Source: an uncultured Spartobacteria bacterium
Lineage (GTDB): Bacteria > Verrucomicrobiota > Verrucomicrobiia > Chthoniobacterales > JAATET01
Assembly: GCA_938011325.1 (NCBI GenBank)
Contig: CALLUD010000007.1
Span: 124,001-188,000 of the forward strand
Length of the DNA: 64,000 nucleotides
Direction: 5' to 3'
Under the pieces are notes generated by a model, which was not told the DNA's origin, made no database searches, and worked only from the letters and a program-made list of their open reading frames with translations. This document shows, in pieces, positions 35,939 through 45,421 of this stretch. The position numbers and the translations under genes are program-made. The stretch's first letter is position 1. Each line of letters opens with the position of its first letter.

Positions 35939-36706
35939 TCAGTGGGTCATCATGTAAAAGACAATGTTCAGCCCCATGGGGTAGCCGCGCTTTTGGGAGA
36001 ACTCCTCGAAGAACCACTGGTTCTCGCCCTCACGTTCCCAGCTGTCGCCGAGATCGGTGTTGCGGCAAATGATCATCACCATGCGGTCGTTGTCGTCGAA
36101 CACGCCGTAGTAGTGGGCGCCCTTGCCGCCTTTTTCCCAGAAGACGCCGGTGCTGCGGCCACTCATCGCGACTTCGATCGATGGGCATTGCGGCTTTTCG
36201 TCGAGGTCGAAGATCGTGTGGAAAATCGGATGGTCGAGCTCGAGCTCGATCGGCTCGCGATCCGGAAAGATGCGCTTCACGTTCTCGTAGACGTTCCGCC
36301 ACTCGAGCTCGCCCCAGAAATCGTCGAGCATCAGGAAGCCGCCGTTGAGCAGATACTCGCGCAGGATCTTCGCTTCGCGATCGGTCAGCCGCATGAAACC
36401 GGGCTCGACGATGTAGGTGAACGGGTAGTTCTTCAGCTCAGGGTTCTCGATGTCGAGGACGCGGCTTTCCGGATTCACCTTCAGCGAGGTGAGTTGCTGG
36501 AGGCGGAAGGGAAAATTCAAATCGCTGTCCGGGTAGTCGGTCCACCACTCCGGATGATCCTGCGGACGAAGACGGACGAACGTGAACGTATCGTGCTTGA
36601 ACTGCGGAGGAATCGTCCATGACTCATTGATCGCGCCGTCGGGTGTCACTTGCTGGCTCCATGCCGAAACGCTGATGAACAGGAGCAGGACGAGGAATCG
36701 AATCAT
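35939..36706 (-). CDS. DUF4159 domain protein
   Basis: This is a 255-residue protein with a signal peptide (RFLVLLLFISVSAWSQ) and a DUF4159 domain. The domain shows FTFVRLRPQDHPEWWTDYPD and later EYLLNGGFLMLDDFWGELEW, family-typical. DUF4159 resembles class-I amidotransferase folds and is nearly always encoded with MoxR/vWA genes. The start at 36706 overlaps the upstream TPR-protease gene by 4 bp; the longer frame is a shadow of that gene. The gap to MoxR is 4 bp. Confidence 0.9.
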   Translation of the reverse strand: MIRFLVLLLFISVSAWSQQVTPDGAINESWTIPPQFKHDTFTFVRLRPQDHPEWWTDYPDSDLNFPFRLQQLTSLKVNPESRVLDIENPELKNYPFTYIVEPGFMRLTDREAKILREYLLNGGFLMLDDFWGELEWRNVYENVKRIFPDREPIELELDHPIFHTIFDLDEKPQCPSIEVAMSGRSTGVFWEKGGKGAHYYGVFDDNDRMVMIICRNTDLGDSWEREGENQWFFEEFSQKRGYPMGLNIVFYMMTH

Positions 36707-39195
36707 CGCGAGACTCCGTTGATTTCCTGCAGCAGATCGAGGGCTTCCTCGAATCGTGGATTTTCCTCCAATGCCAGCAGCACTTGGCGCCGTGCGTCCG
36801 AGTGGTGATGCTTGCGCAACCCCTCCGCGAGCTCGTAGCGAAGCCGTGAGCTGCGGATCGGCTTCATCGAAAGCAATGCCTCGTAGCTCGCGATGGCGTC
36901 GGCGGTGCGTCCTTCGCGCAACTGACTGCGACCAAGCGCGAGCAGGGCATTTTGATCGAACGGATTGATTGCCAGCAGTGCATTCGCCGCGCGCTCGGTG
37001 AACGCCGGGTCGCCGGAATCGCGCGCAAGTTCCACGAGCCGCTCCGCGGCAGGTTGCACACCGGCGTCGAGCGCGAGCCACTTTTCGAGCAGGGCGCGTT
37101 CGGCGGCGTGATCGCCGAGACGACGTTGGGCCTGCGCGAGCAAGGCATAAGGCCCTTCGGATTCACGGATGTCCGGCGCCTGGGCGATCAGGGGGGACAA
37201 CAGTTCGCGCACGCCCTGCCAGTTTCCCGAGCGTGCGAGCTGGTTGGCGCGGTCCATCACGGCGAAGTAGCGGTTCGGCTGGGCGGCAAGGAAGGCATCG
37301 GGATTCGCGCGGAGCGACTGGAATTCCTCATCCGACAGCAGCGCCCAATCGATGCCCGGGCAGTAGGCCTCCGCCTTTTCGCGCAAATCCTCGGCGAAGT
37401 CCTTTTCGATCGTGTCCATCGGGCCGGCCACGGATGCGATGGCCTTGCCAACCGGCATGTCCCCGGCGAGGTGATTCAGGATTTTGCGCATGCCGTCGAC
37501 GCCGACCTTGTCCTCGAGGAATTCCACGGCAAGCGCCGAGGAGAAATACGCGAGATCGGTGTTGCGGCGGAATAGCTCATCGAGCTGGAGCATCGGCGGG
37601 ACCCTGCCGTCGAGAATGGCCCGCCGCCGCTTCGAGTCCATGTGCATGCCCCAGCCGTTGTCAACGAGATTCTCCTCGTGCACGCTGATGCCTTCGCTGA
37701 GCCAGCGCGGAATGCGATGCCGGGTCGCGGTGAGCGTGATCGTGTGTGCCATCTCGTGCCAGAGGACAGCCTCCCAGTTTGCCTGTCCGGTTCGCCCGCG
37801 CGGGCTGCAGGTCGTGATCAAGGGGCCGAAGCAGACCGCGAGAAAACCTTCGCCGACCGGAAGGGAAAACGTCCGCACCGCGAAGTCGTTTTCGGTGGGG
37901 AGCACGTCAACGGTCACCGAGAACGGCAGCTTTGCGTCGTATTTTTCGATGAATGTCTTGCGGGCCTTCGCGGCGAGGTCGAGGGCGCGCTGCCCGTAAA
38001 CCTCGCGATCGAGCCGCGGCATGCGCACGTTCACGCCGCCGCGACTCAGCGTCGTCATGGACTGCATGGTGGCTTTCAGCGTCATCAAGTTGAACGCCGC
38101 GACGTGATACGGGTCGCGCAGATGGACACGCTCGATGTGATTCCACCCGGTCTTTTCCTCGCCGAATCGAAGAAGGTTCGATCCCAGCTCGAAATGGCTC
38201 GGAAGGTGCATCGGATCCATCGCGATCGCCGTGCGAAGGGACTCGATCGCCTCGGCGAATCGGTAGTTTCGGCCAAGGCCGGTGCCGATGCGGTAGTCGA
38301 CTTCGGGATTTTGCGGCCACGGCTGGAGCGCGCGAGCGCGGGCCTTTTCCGCGCCGGCCTCGTTCCCATGAAGGCGGCAGAGCAGGGCCTGCTGCGCCCA
38401 GGCGGCGGGACTCGAAGGGTTGATCGCAAGCGCGGAATTCAGCGCCTCCTGCGCGCCGACGAAGTCGTCAAGGTCGGTGAGCCACTCGGCCTTGAAGACG
38501 AGCGCTGGAACGTGACGGGGATTTCGTTCCAGCGTCTCGTCGAGATATTTTGCGACCAGCTTCGGGTCGGCGAGGGCGCGTGCCATGCCGAACCGCACGT
38601 CGGCATTTTCGGGGAAGCGCCGCATCGCTTCGCGAAGGGTTTCCGAGGCGAACAGGTTGTCGCGCTTCGACAGTGCGATCTCGGCGAGCGTGAGATACGG
38701 CTCGATCGCATCGGGCGATTGCTTTGTGGCTTCCGTGAGAATGCGCTCCACGACGAGGCGCGGGTCTGCGCCGAGCTGCTGCAAGGCAAACGCGCGCGCC
38801 GCAGCGGCGGCGGGCGTTTCGGCATCGGGATTGTAGCCGCCCTCCTGGGTTCGGGCGGCCATCATCAGCGCGTTCACGGCAAGGGCTCCGTCGCCCACGG
38901 AAAGCAGGGCGTCGGCGCAGGCGACGAGCAGTTCGGAGTCGGAAGGAAAACGCCGGATCGCCTGGCGGGCCAATTGCGCGGCCTCCTCGTATCGGCCCGT
39001 TGCCAGCATGGTGCGCAGGGTGATTTCCATGGCCCGCGCATCCTGGTTTGCTTCGCCGGCGCTGAGCTGAGCTGCCTTTTCGTAATCGCCCGCCCTCAAT
39101 GCTTCGAGCGCGGCGGGATCCACGGCAGGCAGCGTGGGTGTCGACACGACCGCAGCCAGTAGGATGGGCAACAGTCTGGAGGCACCGTGCGACAC
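36703..39195 (-). CDS. TPR protein with gluzincin metalloprotease domain
   Basis: This is a protein of about 830 residues. It has a signal peptide (RLLPILLAAVVSTPTLPA), many N-terminal tetratricopeptide units (about residues 30-420), a metalloprotease-like domain and further TPRs (about 650-830). The protease motif is WHEMAHTITL, an HExxH, followed by PRWLSEGISVHEE with the third-ligand Glu. This matches the peptidase MA-like group. No ATG fits the signal peptide; I chose the GTG at 39195. The frame continues upstream into the tRNA-Arg gene, which cannot be coding. It is the first gene of the operon and probably acts outside the cytoplasm. Confidence 0.85.
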   Translation of the reverse strand: MSHGASRLLPILLAAVVSTPTLPAVDPAALEALRAGDYEKAAQLSAGEANQDARAMEITLRTMLATGRYEEAAQLARQAIRRFPSDSELLVACADALLSVGDGALAVNALMMAARTQEGGYNPDAETPAAAAARAFALQQLGADPRLVVERILTEATKQSPDAIEPYLTLAEIALSKRDNLFASETLREAMRRFPENADVRFGMARALADPKLVAKYLDETLERNPRHVPALVFKAEWLTDLDDFVGAQEALNSALAINPSSPAAWAQQALLCRLHGNEAGAEKARARALQPWPQNPEVDYRIGTGLGRNYRFAEAIESLRTAIAMDPMHLPSHFELGSNLLRFGEEKTGWNHIERVHLRDPYHVAAFNLMTLKATMQSMTTLSRGGVNVRMPRLDREVYGQRALDLAAKARKTFIEKYDAKLPFSVTVDVLPTENDFAVRTFSLPVGEGFLAVCFGPLITTCSPRGRTGQANWEAVLWHEMAHTITLTATRHRIPRWLSEGISVHEENLVDNGWGMHMDSKRRRAILDGRVPPMLQLDELFRRNTDLAYFSSALAVEFLEDKVGVDGMRKILNHLAGDMPVGKAIASVAGPMDTIEKDFAEDLREKAEAYCPGIDWALLSDEEFQSLRANPDAFLAAQPNRYFAVMDRANQLARSGNWQGVRELLSPLIAQAPDIRESEGPYALLAQAQRRLGDHAAERALLEKWLALDAGVQPAAERLVELARDSGDPAFTERAANALLAINPFDQNALLALGRSQLREGRTADAIASYEALLSMKPIRSSRLRYELAEGLRKHHHSDARRQVLLALEENPRFEEALDLLQEINGVSR

Positions 39196-39254
39196 GCGGA
39201 AAACGTAGTGCGAAGTTGGGAAATTGTCTTGCCGAAAGTCGGGGTGCGGAGAAG

Positions 39255-39327
39255 CGCGCCCGGCTGGGATCGAACCAGCGACCATCGGTTTAGAAGACCG
39301 GTGCTCTATCCACTGAGCTACGGGCGC
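39255..39327 (-). tRNA. tRNA-Arg (TCT)
   Basis: A complete cloverleaf is present on the minus strand. The acceptor GCGCCCG (39327-39321) pairs with CGGGCGC (39262-39256). The D-loop is GCTCAGTGGATAGAGC, the anticodon loop CTTCTAA gives TCT, and the T-arm is CTGGTTCGATCCCAG. The base 27-43 pair looks mismatched (C-A). CCA is not encoded. It lies 59 bp upstream of the large MoxR operon on the same strand. Confidence 0.95.
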
Positions 39328-39443
39328 ATGAACGAAGGAGGAGCCGGGTCTCCGGCGTCCTCCGCAGGCACTATGCCAGATGTTTCACGGACGGGAAAGG
39401 GCATTGGTTTTCCGCATCCCGCGAACGGTGCGGAAGACCGGAG

Positions 39444-40418
39444 TCAGCGGAGCTCGAAGGTCGTGATGACGGCAAAGTGGTCCGAAGGCCACGAGTTTGC
39501 CCGGACGGGGGTTTCGTCAGTTCCCCACTTGCCGATCGTGACTTCGACGTCCGTTGCGTAGAGCCGGGAGTCGACGACGTTCAGCCGGTTTCCCGCAAAG
39601 TAGATGAAATCGATGCGGTCCTGCGGCTCGTCCTCCTTGTGAATCGTGGACCACGTGTTGCCGGGAGTCGCTGCGGGATCGGGATGGGCGACCCGGAAGG
39701 AATCCCGCAGCCCCGCCCGTTCGACGAGTAGACTCTCGGGCCAGGGCACGGGGCCGACGCCTCCGTGCGACGTCGCAGTTGCGGCGGTCCAGTCGAGGTG
39801 CGACGGCACATTGAAGTCGCCGGTGAGGATGACGGGCGTCGTGTCGCTGGTTTCGATCCACGGCTTCATGGTTTCGAGCACGGCGCGGATTTGAGGCACA
39901 CGCTGGGATTTTGCGTTCTCGGCAAGCACGTCCTCGGGCGAAGCGCCTGAAACGTATGCGGCGTATGGACCGTAGTATTCGTAATCGAGGTGCGTGTCGC
40001 AGAAGAGGACATCCAGCGGCGGTTCCTGGCTCACCTGGATTCGCGCCGCGATGAAGCGGTCGCTGGTGAGGCCGTCGCTCGTGAAGGTTTCCTCGATCGG
40101 ATATCGGCTGAGGATTTGCACGGAACCCGTGCCGGCCTCGGCGCGATGCCAGCCAAGCTCGTCGGCCATTCGCTGTGCGACTGCGGGCGACGACTCCTGA
40201 AGGCCGATGATATCAACGTCCGCAGCGAGGATTGCCTTCCTTGCTTTCGAAAATCCCCCGTCGATGTGCGTCCATTCGTGCCACGAGTTGAAGGTCATTA
40301 CTCGCAGCTGCCGCGGAGCTTCCGCGTAGGCGAAGCCCGTGACGAGGTGGACGAGGACGACGACCAGCGGCAGGAGTTTTTTTAGCGGGAGAGGGAGGGG
40401 GTTACGACGGAAGCGCAC
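39444..40418 (-). CDS. Secreted endonuclease/exonuclease/phosphatase family protein
   Basis: This is a protein of about 324 residues with a signal peptide (LLPLVVVLVHLVTGFAYA). Its metallo-phosphoesterase domain is of the EEP (DNase I-like) superfamily. Diagnostic motifs are RVMTFNSWH, IIGLQES with the metal-binding Glu, DTHLDY, ILTGDFNVPSHLDW, RIDFIYFAG, and the C-terminal SDHFAVITTF with the catalytic His. The active site is complete. Substrates in this superfamily include nucleic acids, inositol phosphates and sphingomyelin, and the sequence alone does not choose. The start is a GTG at 40418 with no obvious ribosome-binding site. Confidence 0.88.
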   Translation of the reverse strand: MRFRRNPLPLPLKKLLPLVVVLVHLVTGFAYAEAPRQLRVMTFNSWHEWTHIDGGFSKARKAILAADVDIIGLQESSPAVAQRMADELGWHRAEAGTGSVQILSRYPIEETFTSDGLTSDRFIAARIQVSQEPPLDVLFCDTHLDYEYYGPYAAYVSGASPEDVLAENAKSQRVPQIRAVLETMKPWIETSDTTPVILTGDFNVPSHLDWTAATATSHGGVGPVPWPESLLVERAGLRDSFRVAHPDPAATPGNTWSTIHKEDEPQDRIDFIYFAGNRLNVVDSRLYATDVEVTIGKWGTDETPVRANSWPSDHFAVITTFELR

Positions 40419-40549
40419 GCGGCAAGGCTTTGTGATTGGCGGGAATTGTCAATTCCGCGGAGCGCGGCAACCGCAACACGGCCTCCGAGGGAAGGGTCCG
40501 CATAATGCTCGCCACGGGCTGCGGTGGATGCGTATCACCCAACGAGCTG

Positions 40550-41242
40550 ATGAGCGATTCTCCTGCCTTTCCGTTTTCGATTGCACTGGCCACTCACATC
40601 GTTGCGGGAACGCTCGCGCTGGTGGCGGGGCCGGTTGCGATGATCGTCGGCAAGGGCAGCCGCGGCCATCGACGGGCGGGTCTCATTTACTTTTGGGCAA
40701 TGGCGGTGGTCGCAATCACCGCGATCGTTCTCTCCGTGATGCGTTCGGGGTGGTTCCTCCTGCTGGTCGGAATTTTCAGTTTCTACCTGGCATTCACGGG
40801 ACTTCGAGCGGTGCGCAACAAGCTGCCGCAAAAGCAGGCGGCGGCGCCTGACTGGATCGCGGCGGTGCTGATGCTGCTCGCCTCGGTCGGGCTGGTGATA
40901 TGGGCGCTGGTGGGTGCGTCGCCGGGATTCCGGCCGGTGGCGTGGACATTTGGCGGCATTGGCGGGTTCTTCGCCGTTCAGGACGTCACGCGGTTCCTTC
41001 GCCAATCCGGCGACCCGATGGCGTGGTGGTTCGAGCATATGGTTCGAATGCTCGCCGCCTACATCGCGACCTTCACGGCATTCGCGGTCGTCAATCTCAG
41101 TTTTCTTCCGCGAATGATCCCGTGGCTGGTGCCCACGCTCGTGGGCACCATCGGAATCATCGTATGGACCCGGCATTACCGGGTTCGTTTCGCCTCCCGG
41201 TCAAAAGCCGCCGACTCCCTTTCGGGGCGGACGGCTCCATGA
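40550..41242 (+). CDS. DUF2306-like polytopic membrane protein
   Basis: This is a 230-residue protein with about seven hydrophobic helices. Conserved-looking features are IVAGTLALVAGPVAM, then KGSRGHRRAGLIYFWAM, where the GxxxHRxxG motif follows the second helix. Later HMVRMLAAYIATFTAFAVVN supplies a His in a helix. This layout fits the DUF2306 group of membrane proteins of unknown function. The ATG at 40550 starts just before the first helix; the longer frame adds a Cys/Gly-rich stretch without support. It is divergent from the EEP gene and convergent with the sulfatase gene. Confidence 0.75.
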   Translation: MSDSPAFPFSIALATHIVAGTLALVAGPVAMIVGKGSRGHRRAGLIYFWAMAVVAITAIVLSVMRSGWFLLLVGIFSFYLAFTGLRAVRNKLPQKQAAAPDWIAAVLMLLASVGLVIWALVGASPGFRPVAWTFGGIGGFFAVQDVTRFLRQSGDPMAWWFEHMVRMLAAYIATFTAFAVVNLSFLPRMIPWLVPTLVGTIGIIVWTRHYRVRFASRSKAADSLSGRTAP

Positions 41243-41264
41243 CCGGGGAGCTGTTGCCACACGC

Positions 41265-43466
41265 TTAGAGTCGCTCGACCACGATGCGCTGCCACTTCGA
41301 GGGAGTGCCGGCGGCATTCCGGGCGCGAACGTAGACGATGGATTTTCCACGGGGCAGGCCCTTGATGGGCAGCGACCAGTTGTTCTTCGTGGTCGTCTTG
41401 CCTCGAATGCGACCGCCCTGGCCGCGCACCTTGTATTCGATGCGATTGCCGGGGGCGTTCGTGCGGCCGTGCAGCGTGATGCGCGCGTTCTTCGTCTTGT
41501 ATTTTCCGCCACCGCGAATTTCCAGGAACGCCTCGGGCTGCGGCTGGGCGGCGCCAACGGCGGTCCATGCAAGGCGGTAGTAGGTCGTCTCGGAACTCAC
41601 CGGTTCGCAGAGAATCTGCGGGCCGTTGTTGCCGATGATGGGACTGCCGACGTTCTGCCATGCCTTTCCGTCCTTCGATTTCTGAAGCTGGTATTGGGTG
41701 GTGGAACGCGAGACCCAGGTAATCTCGACCGCGGACTGCTGCACGCCGTTGTCGTCGGTCCAGGTGACCGTGCGGGTCTTGAAGTTCTGCGGCGGAACGG
41801 CGGATCCGGGCGGCCTTGGCTGCAGACGCGCGGCGATGACCTGCGGCAGTGCGCTCGCCATTTCCTGGCGCTTGAGAACCTGCTCCGGAGTGGCGCGTGT
41901 GGGCTCGCCGACGAGCACTCGCAACCCTTCGGCCCACGCCGAGAGGTTCACCATTTCGACCGGCAGGCCGGTATTCTCATCGACGTCCGTGCCGCCGAGC
42001 GCCTGGGGACGGAGGTCGTAGAACTCGCCCTGATCGGGCTGGATGCCCTCGCCGTCGTAGTAGCGGGCGTATTTGAAATACTTCTCCCGGATCATTTGAA
42101 TCCGGTTGGGCGGAGGGACGATGCCCTGCGGGTTGCCCTGGGCGTTCTGGCCGGCCCAGATGTCGTCCCACGTGAAGAGGATGTAATCCTGCACCGGCGG
42201 AGCTGCAGCATCCTTGATGAGGCTGCTGTAGTCGACGCCGGAGAAGTTGTAGCCCTCCCAGCCTTCGACGCCGAGCATGGAGCAGATCGTCGGCAGCAAA
42301 TCGACGTGCGAGACGAGTTCCGAGCAGGTGCGGCCCGTCGGGAAGTCGACGGGGTTCGACCAGATAAGCGGAACGCGAATCGTTTCCTCGTAGCAATTGA
42401 ACGACTTCTGGCGCATGCCGCCGTGGCACATGCCCATTTCGCCGTGGTCGGAGGTCCTCACGATCCACGTGTTGTTGCGGAGTTGCTGACCAGCGGGCGA
42501 CTCGAAGACGGAGAGGATCTGCCCGAGCTGGGCATCCACGCGCTTGAGGAGGTTTCCGTAGAAGTTGACGTAGTTGCGCTTGGTCTGGTCGGTGGGCAGC
42601 GGCCCGAGGCCGACAAGCTTCAGCAGGAGCGCCTCCTGGCAGGTGGGCTTGAAGTTCTCGAGAAGGTTCTCGTGAACCGTCGGCGGCAGGTCGAGGTCGC
42701 CGAGCAGGTCGGCCGCCGTGTAGCCGCCGGTGCCCTGGTTGCCGGGATAGCCGAGCACGTCGTGCGGATTGACCAGCGAGATGACGAGGCAGAACGGCTT
42801 GTTGCCGGGATTGGCGACCTTCTCCTGCAGATAGGCGATCGCGTCGTTGACGAAGCGCTGGTCGTTGTTCGCGGTGCCGCCGCCGTAGTGTTCAATCTTG
42901 GTGTCCTGGCCGGCGTCCGGCGGGTCCCATTGGTCGAAGCCGTAGCGCAGAATGTCGTCGTCGATGTATTCGCCGCTGCAGCCTTCGACGCCCTTGCTGA
43001 GGTGCCACTTGCCTTTGTAAACGACCTCGTATCCCGCGGCCTTCAGGCATGTCGCGAGGTTCGGGAGCGTGGGGTCGAGCTGGTGCTCCGAGTCGGACTG
43101 CACAAACCCCTCGGTAAGCGTATCGAACGTCTGATGTTGCGCCGGGAAAAGGCCGGTGAAGATCGTGTTCCGCGCCGGCGAGCACATCGCCGTGTTCGTG
43201 AAGCAATGGTCGAAGAAAATGCCCGTGTTTTTGAGCTTCGTGTAGTTGGGCAGGTGAACTTCGGCCCACGCCGGGGGAAACCATTGAATGGCGCGCTCCT
43301 GGTCGGTGAGGAACAGGATGAGGTTGCGCTTGGAATTGGCGGTCTGGGCGCGGCCGACCGGAACCGTGACAAACCCATATGCCGCAGCCACCGCAGCGGC
43401 GCCGCCCACAGTTTTCAGGAAGCCACGACGGCTGATGCCGTCCGGGAGGGGAGAGGAGTTGCTCAT
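41265..43466 (-). CDS. Tat-exported type I sulfatase
   Basis: This is a 733-residue sulfatase. The N terminus has a twin-arginine signal, SRRGFLKTVGGAAAV. The catalytic sequence CSPAR (Cys95) matches the CxPxR motif, whose Cys is converted to formylglycine. Metal ligands appear in LFLTDQER and SDHGEMGMCHGG, and GKWHLS is the second sulfatase signature. The C-terminal 150 residues (from about 575) are beta-rich, Fn3-like, ending KWQRIVVERL, and may bind carbohydrate or anchor the enzyme. The formylglycine-generating enzyme is encoded nearby at 45422-46372. Cleavage of sulfate from algal or host polysaccharide is likely; the exact substrate is unknown. Confidence 0.93.
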   Translation of the reverse strand: MSNSSPLPDGISRRGFLKTVGGAAAVAAAYGFVTVPVGRAQTANSKRNLILFLTDQERAIQWFPPAWAEVHLPNYTKLKNTGIFFDHCFTNTAMCSPARNTIFTGLFPAQHQTFDTLTEGFVQSDSEHQLDPTLPNLATCLKAAGYEVVYKGKWHLSKGVEGCSGEYIDDDILRYGFDQWDPPDAGQDTKIEHYGGGTANNDQRFVNDAIAYLQEKVANPGNKPFCLVISLVNPHDVLGYPGNQGTGGYTAADLLGDLDLPPTVHENLLENFKPTCQEALLLKLVGLGPLPTDQTKRNYVNFYGNLLKRVDAQLGQILSVFESPAGQQLRNNTWIVRTSDHGEMGMCHGGMRQKSFNCYEETIRVPLIWSNPVDFPTGRTCSELVSHVDLLPTICSMLGVEGWEGYNFSGVDYSSLIKDAAAPPVQDYILFTWDDIWAGQNAQGNPQGIVPPPNRIQMIREKYFKYARYYDGEGIQPDQGEFYDLRPQALGGTDVDENTGLPVEMVNLSAWAEGLRVLVGEPTRATPEQVLKRQEMASALPQVIAARLQPRPPGSAVPPQNFKTRTVTWTDDNGVQQSAVEITWVSRSTTQYQLQKSKDGKAWQNVGSPIIGNNGPQILCEPVSSETTYYRLAWTAVGAAQPQPEAFLEIRGGGKYKTKNARITLHGRTNAPGNRIEYKVRGQGGRIRGKTTTKNNWSLPIKGLPRGKSIVYVRARNAAGTPSKWQRIVVERL

Positions 43467-43618
43467 ATGGACAGGTGGATGGAAGCTTACCTTTGACAGG
43501 GATCAAGACCAGTTGCACGTGATCCTTCACGAATCCGGCGGAATACTTGCCGAATCCGGCTCCGAACGCCGACAAGCGGCTTTCTCCGCGAATCCGACGA
43601 CCGCTATCATCGCGGCGA

Positions 43619-44680
43619 ATGAGTGTGGTCGAGATGCAATCCGGCAGTCGAAACCGGCTGTTCTGGCAGTTGCAGTGCCTCGGGTGGGGAGGCGCGATGA
43701 TCCTCACGATCGGGATCGGCGGATTCATCTACTCGCCGCTGAGCGAAGCGATCTGGCTCGGCGTGTTTCGCAGCGTGTTTGGCCTGGTTGCCACCGCGTT
43801 CCTTCTGCGGCCATTGCTTCGCCATTTGTGGACGCGCGAAAAGCGATCCCTCGTGCTGTCCCTGCTGCTGGTCGTCGTTGCCTGCGGACTGCTCGGGTAT
43901 CTGGACACCGAGGTTGCGACCCGGTTCGCGCAGGTGTTGCCCGTCGATCTCGACAAGCCGGTGGTGCGGCCGTTCCTTGCCGCGAGTGCGGTGCTTCGCG
44001 GAATCCTCTATGGTTTCTGGAGTCTTCTCTATTTTGGCGTGCGCTACTGGATCGAGGCCCGCGAGCGCGAGCTGCGCCTGGCCCGTGCCGAGGCCGAGGC
44101 GCGGGCCAGTGAGTTGCAGACGTTGAGGGCACAGGTGAATCCGCATTTCCTCTTCAACGCGCTCAACTCGATCCTCGCCGAGTCGGGCCGGCCGGAGTCG
44201 GTGCGCCGGATCACGCTTGCCCTCGCGGAGTATCTGCGCTTCTCACTCCAGCAAAAGAAGGATGTCGCAAAACTCGGCGTCGAGCTCGCTGCCCTCGAGA
44301 ACTACCTGCAGGTGGAGAAGTTTCGTTTCGAGGACGACTTCGACTACTACATCCACACCGATACCGCCGCGCCGCAGACGACCGCGCCGGTCGCGCTGGT
44401 TCAGCCTTTACTGGAGAACGCGATCAAGTTCGGGCAGCGCTCGTCGATCCGGCCATTGCGGGTATCGATCCGGGCCGGAGTCGAAAATGGCGTCCTTACC
44501 GTCGCGGTGGCGAACTCCGGAGAATGGTGCGAGGAGAAGAGTCCTACCCGGACGGGCCTCGCGAATCTGCGGCGGCGCCTCGCGCTCCTTTACGGAGATC
44601 GCACCTCGCTCACGATCGAGAAGCGGCCGGCGGAAGTGCAGGTCGTGGTAAAACTGCCCGCGGACTCCAGCCCGTCATGA
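43619..44680 (+). CDS. LytS-type sensor histidine kinase
   Basis: This is a protein of about 353 residues with four membrane helices (about residues 15-150). A short linker helix leads to a His_kinase domain of the LytS/YehU class. The phospho-accepting His is in VNPHFLFNALNSIL. The ATPase part has an N box, PLLENAIKFG, and a G box, GLANLRRRL. No extracytoplasmic sensor domain is visible, so the membrane helices may sense the signal. The start at 43619 is chosen before the first helix. It overlaps the response regulator by 4 bp (ATGA), so the two are translationally coupled. It is divergent from the sulfatase gene. Confidence 0.92.
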   Translation: MSVVEMQSGSRNRLFWQLQCLGWGGAMILTIGIGGFIYSPLSEAIWLGVFRSVFGLVATAFLLRPLLRHLWTREKRSLVLSLLLVVVACGLLGYLDTEVATRFAQVLPVDLDKPVVRPFLAASAVLRGILYGFWSLLYFGVRYWIEARERELRLARAEAEARASELQTLRAQVNPHFLFNALNSILAESGRPESVRRITLALAEYLRFSLQQKKDVAKLGVELAALENYLQVEKFRFEDDFDYYIHTDTAAPQTTAPVALVQPLLENAIKFGQRSSIRPLRVSIRAGVENGVLTVAVANSGEWCEEKSPTRTGLANLRRRLALLYGDRTSLTIEKRPAEVQVVVKLPADSSPS

Positions 44681-45411
44681 AGAACTCGTTGCGCGCCCTC
44701 ATTGTCGACGACGAGCCGCCGGCGCGTCGATGGCTGCGCGAGTTGCTCCTTGCCCATCACGAGGTCGAGATCGTCGGCGAAGCCGGGGAGGTCGGCGCCG
44801 GAATCGAGCTCGCGAATCGCCTGCAGCCGGACGTGATCTTTCTGGATGTCCAGATGCCGCCGCGCACCGGCTTCGACCTTCTCGCGGGACTGGAGAACCA
44901 ACCGCGCATCATTTTCGTAACGGCGCACGACGAGTATGCCCTGCGTGCCTTCGATTCCAGCGCCCTCGATTACCTGCTCAAACCCGTGAATCCGACGCGA
45001 CTCGCGGAAAGCATTCGGCGACTTGGACTGCCTCCCGCGCAGCCCCCTCCCACGCCCGTTTCCGGAGCCCTGACGCTCGAAGATCTGCTGACGTTGCGGG
45101 AACAGAACGTCTTTCGCATGGTCGCGGTGGCGGACGTCGCGGCGATCGGCGCCGAGGGTGCCTACACGCGAATCCTGATCCGGAATCAGACTCCGATGAT
45201 GATTCTGCGCTCGATCACCGAATGGGAACGGATGCTTCCGAACCCACCGTTTGCGAGGGTGGACCGCTCGTGGATGATCAATTTGCTCAATGTCAAAAAG
45301 GTCCACGTCATTTCGCGCAACCAGGCTCAGGTCGAGTTGACGCGCGACGCGGGAGAGCTGATTCTCGGGCGCACCGCGTCGATACGACTGCGGCGGCTTC
45401 TTTCTTCCTGA
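44677..45411 (+). CDS. LytTR-family response regulator
   Basis: This is a 244-residue response regulator. The receiver domain has the acidic pocket in LIVDDEPPAR, the phospho-acceptor Asp in VIFLDVQMPP, and the conserved Lys in LDYLLKPVNP. The C-terminal LytTR DNA-binding domain shows GAYTRILI, FARVDRSWMINL and a late ILGRT. LytTR proteins bind direct repeats upstream of targets. It is coupled to the kinase gene and 10 bp upstream of the FGE gene. The divergent sulfatase gene is therefore a plausible target, though no operator was identified. Confidence 0.94.
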   Translation: MKNSLRALIVDDEPPARRWLRELLLAHHEVEIVGEAGEVGAGIELANRLQPDVIFLDVQMPPRTGFDLLAGLENQPRIIFVTAHDEYALRAFDSSALDYLLKPVNPTRLAESIRRLGLPPAQPPPTPVSGALTLEDLLTLREQNVFRMVAVADVAAIGAEGAYTRILIRNQTPMMILRSITEWERMLPNPPFARVDRSWMINLLNVKKVHVISRNQAQVELTRDAGELILGRTASIRLRRLLSS

Positions 45412-45421
45412 TCGTTGCTTC

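Noticed and set aside
39255..39443. tRNA-linked integrated element
   Set aside because: There is no integrase, no direct repeat of the tRNA end and no change in gene type beside the tRNA.
41469..43496. 675-codon plus-strand frame opposite the sulfatase
   Set aside because: Arg/Val/Glu-rich antisense frame; the sulfatase on the minus strand has full catalytic motifs.
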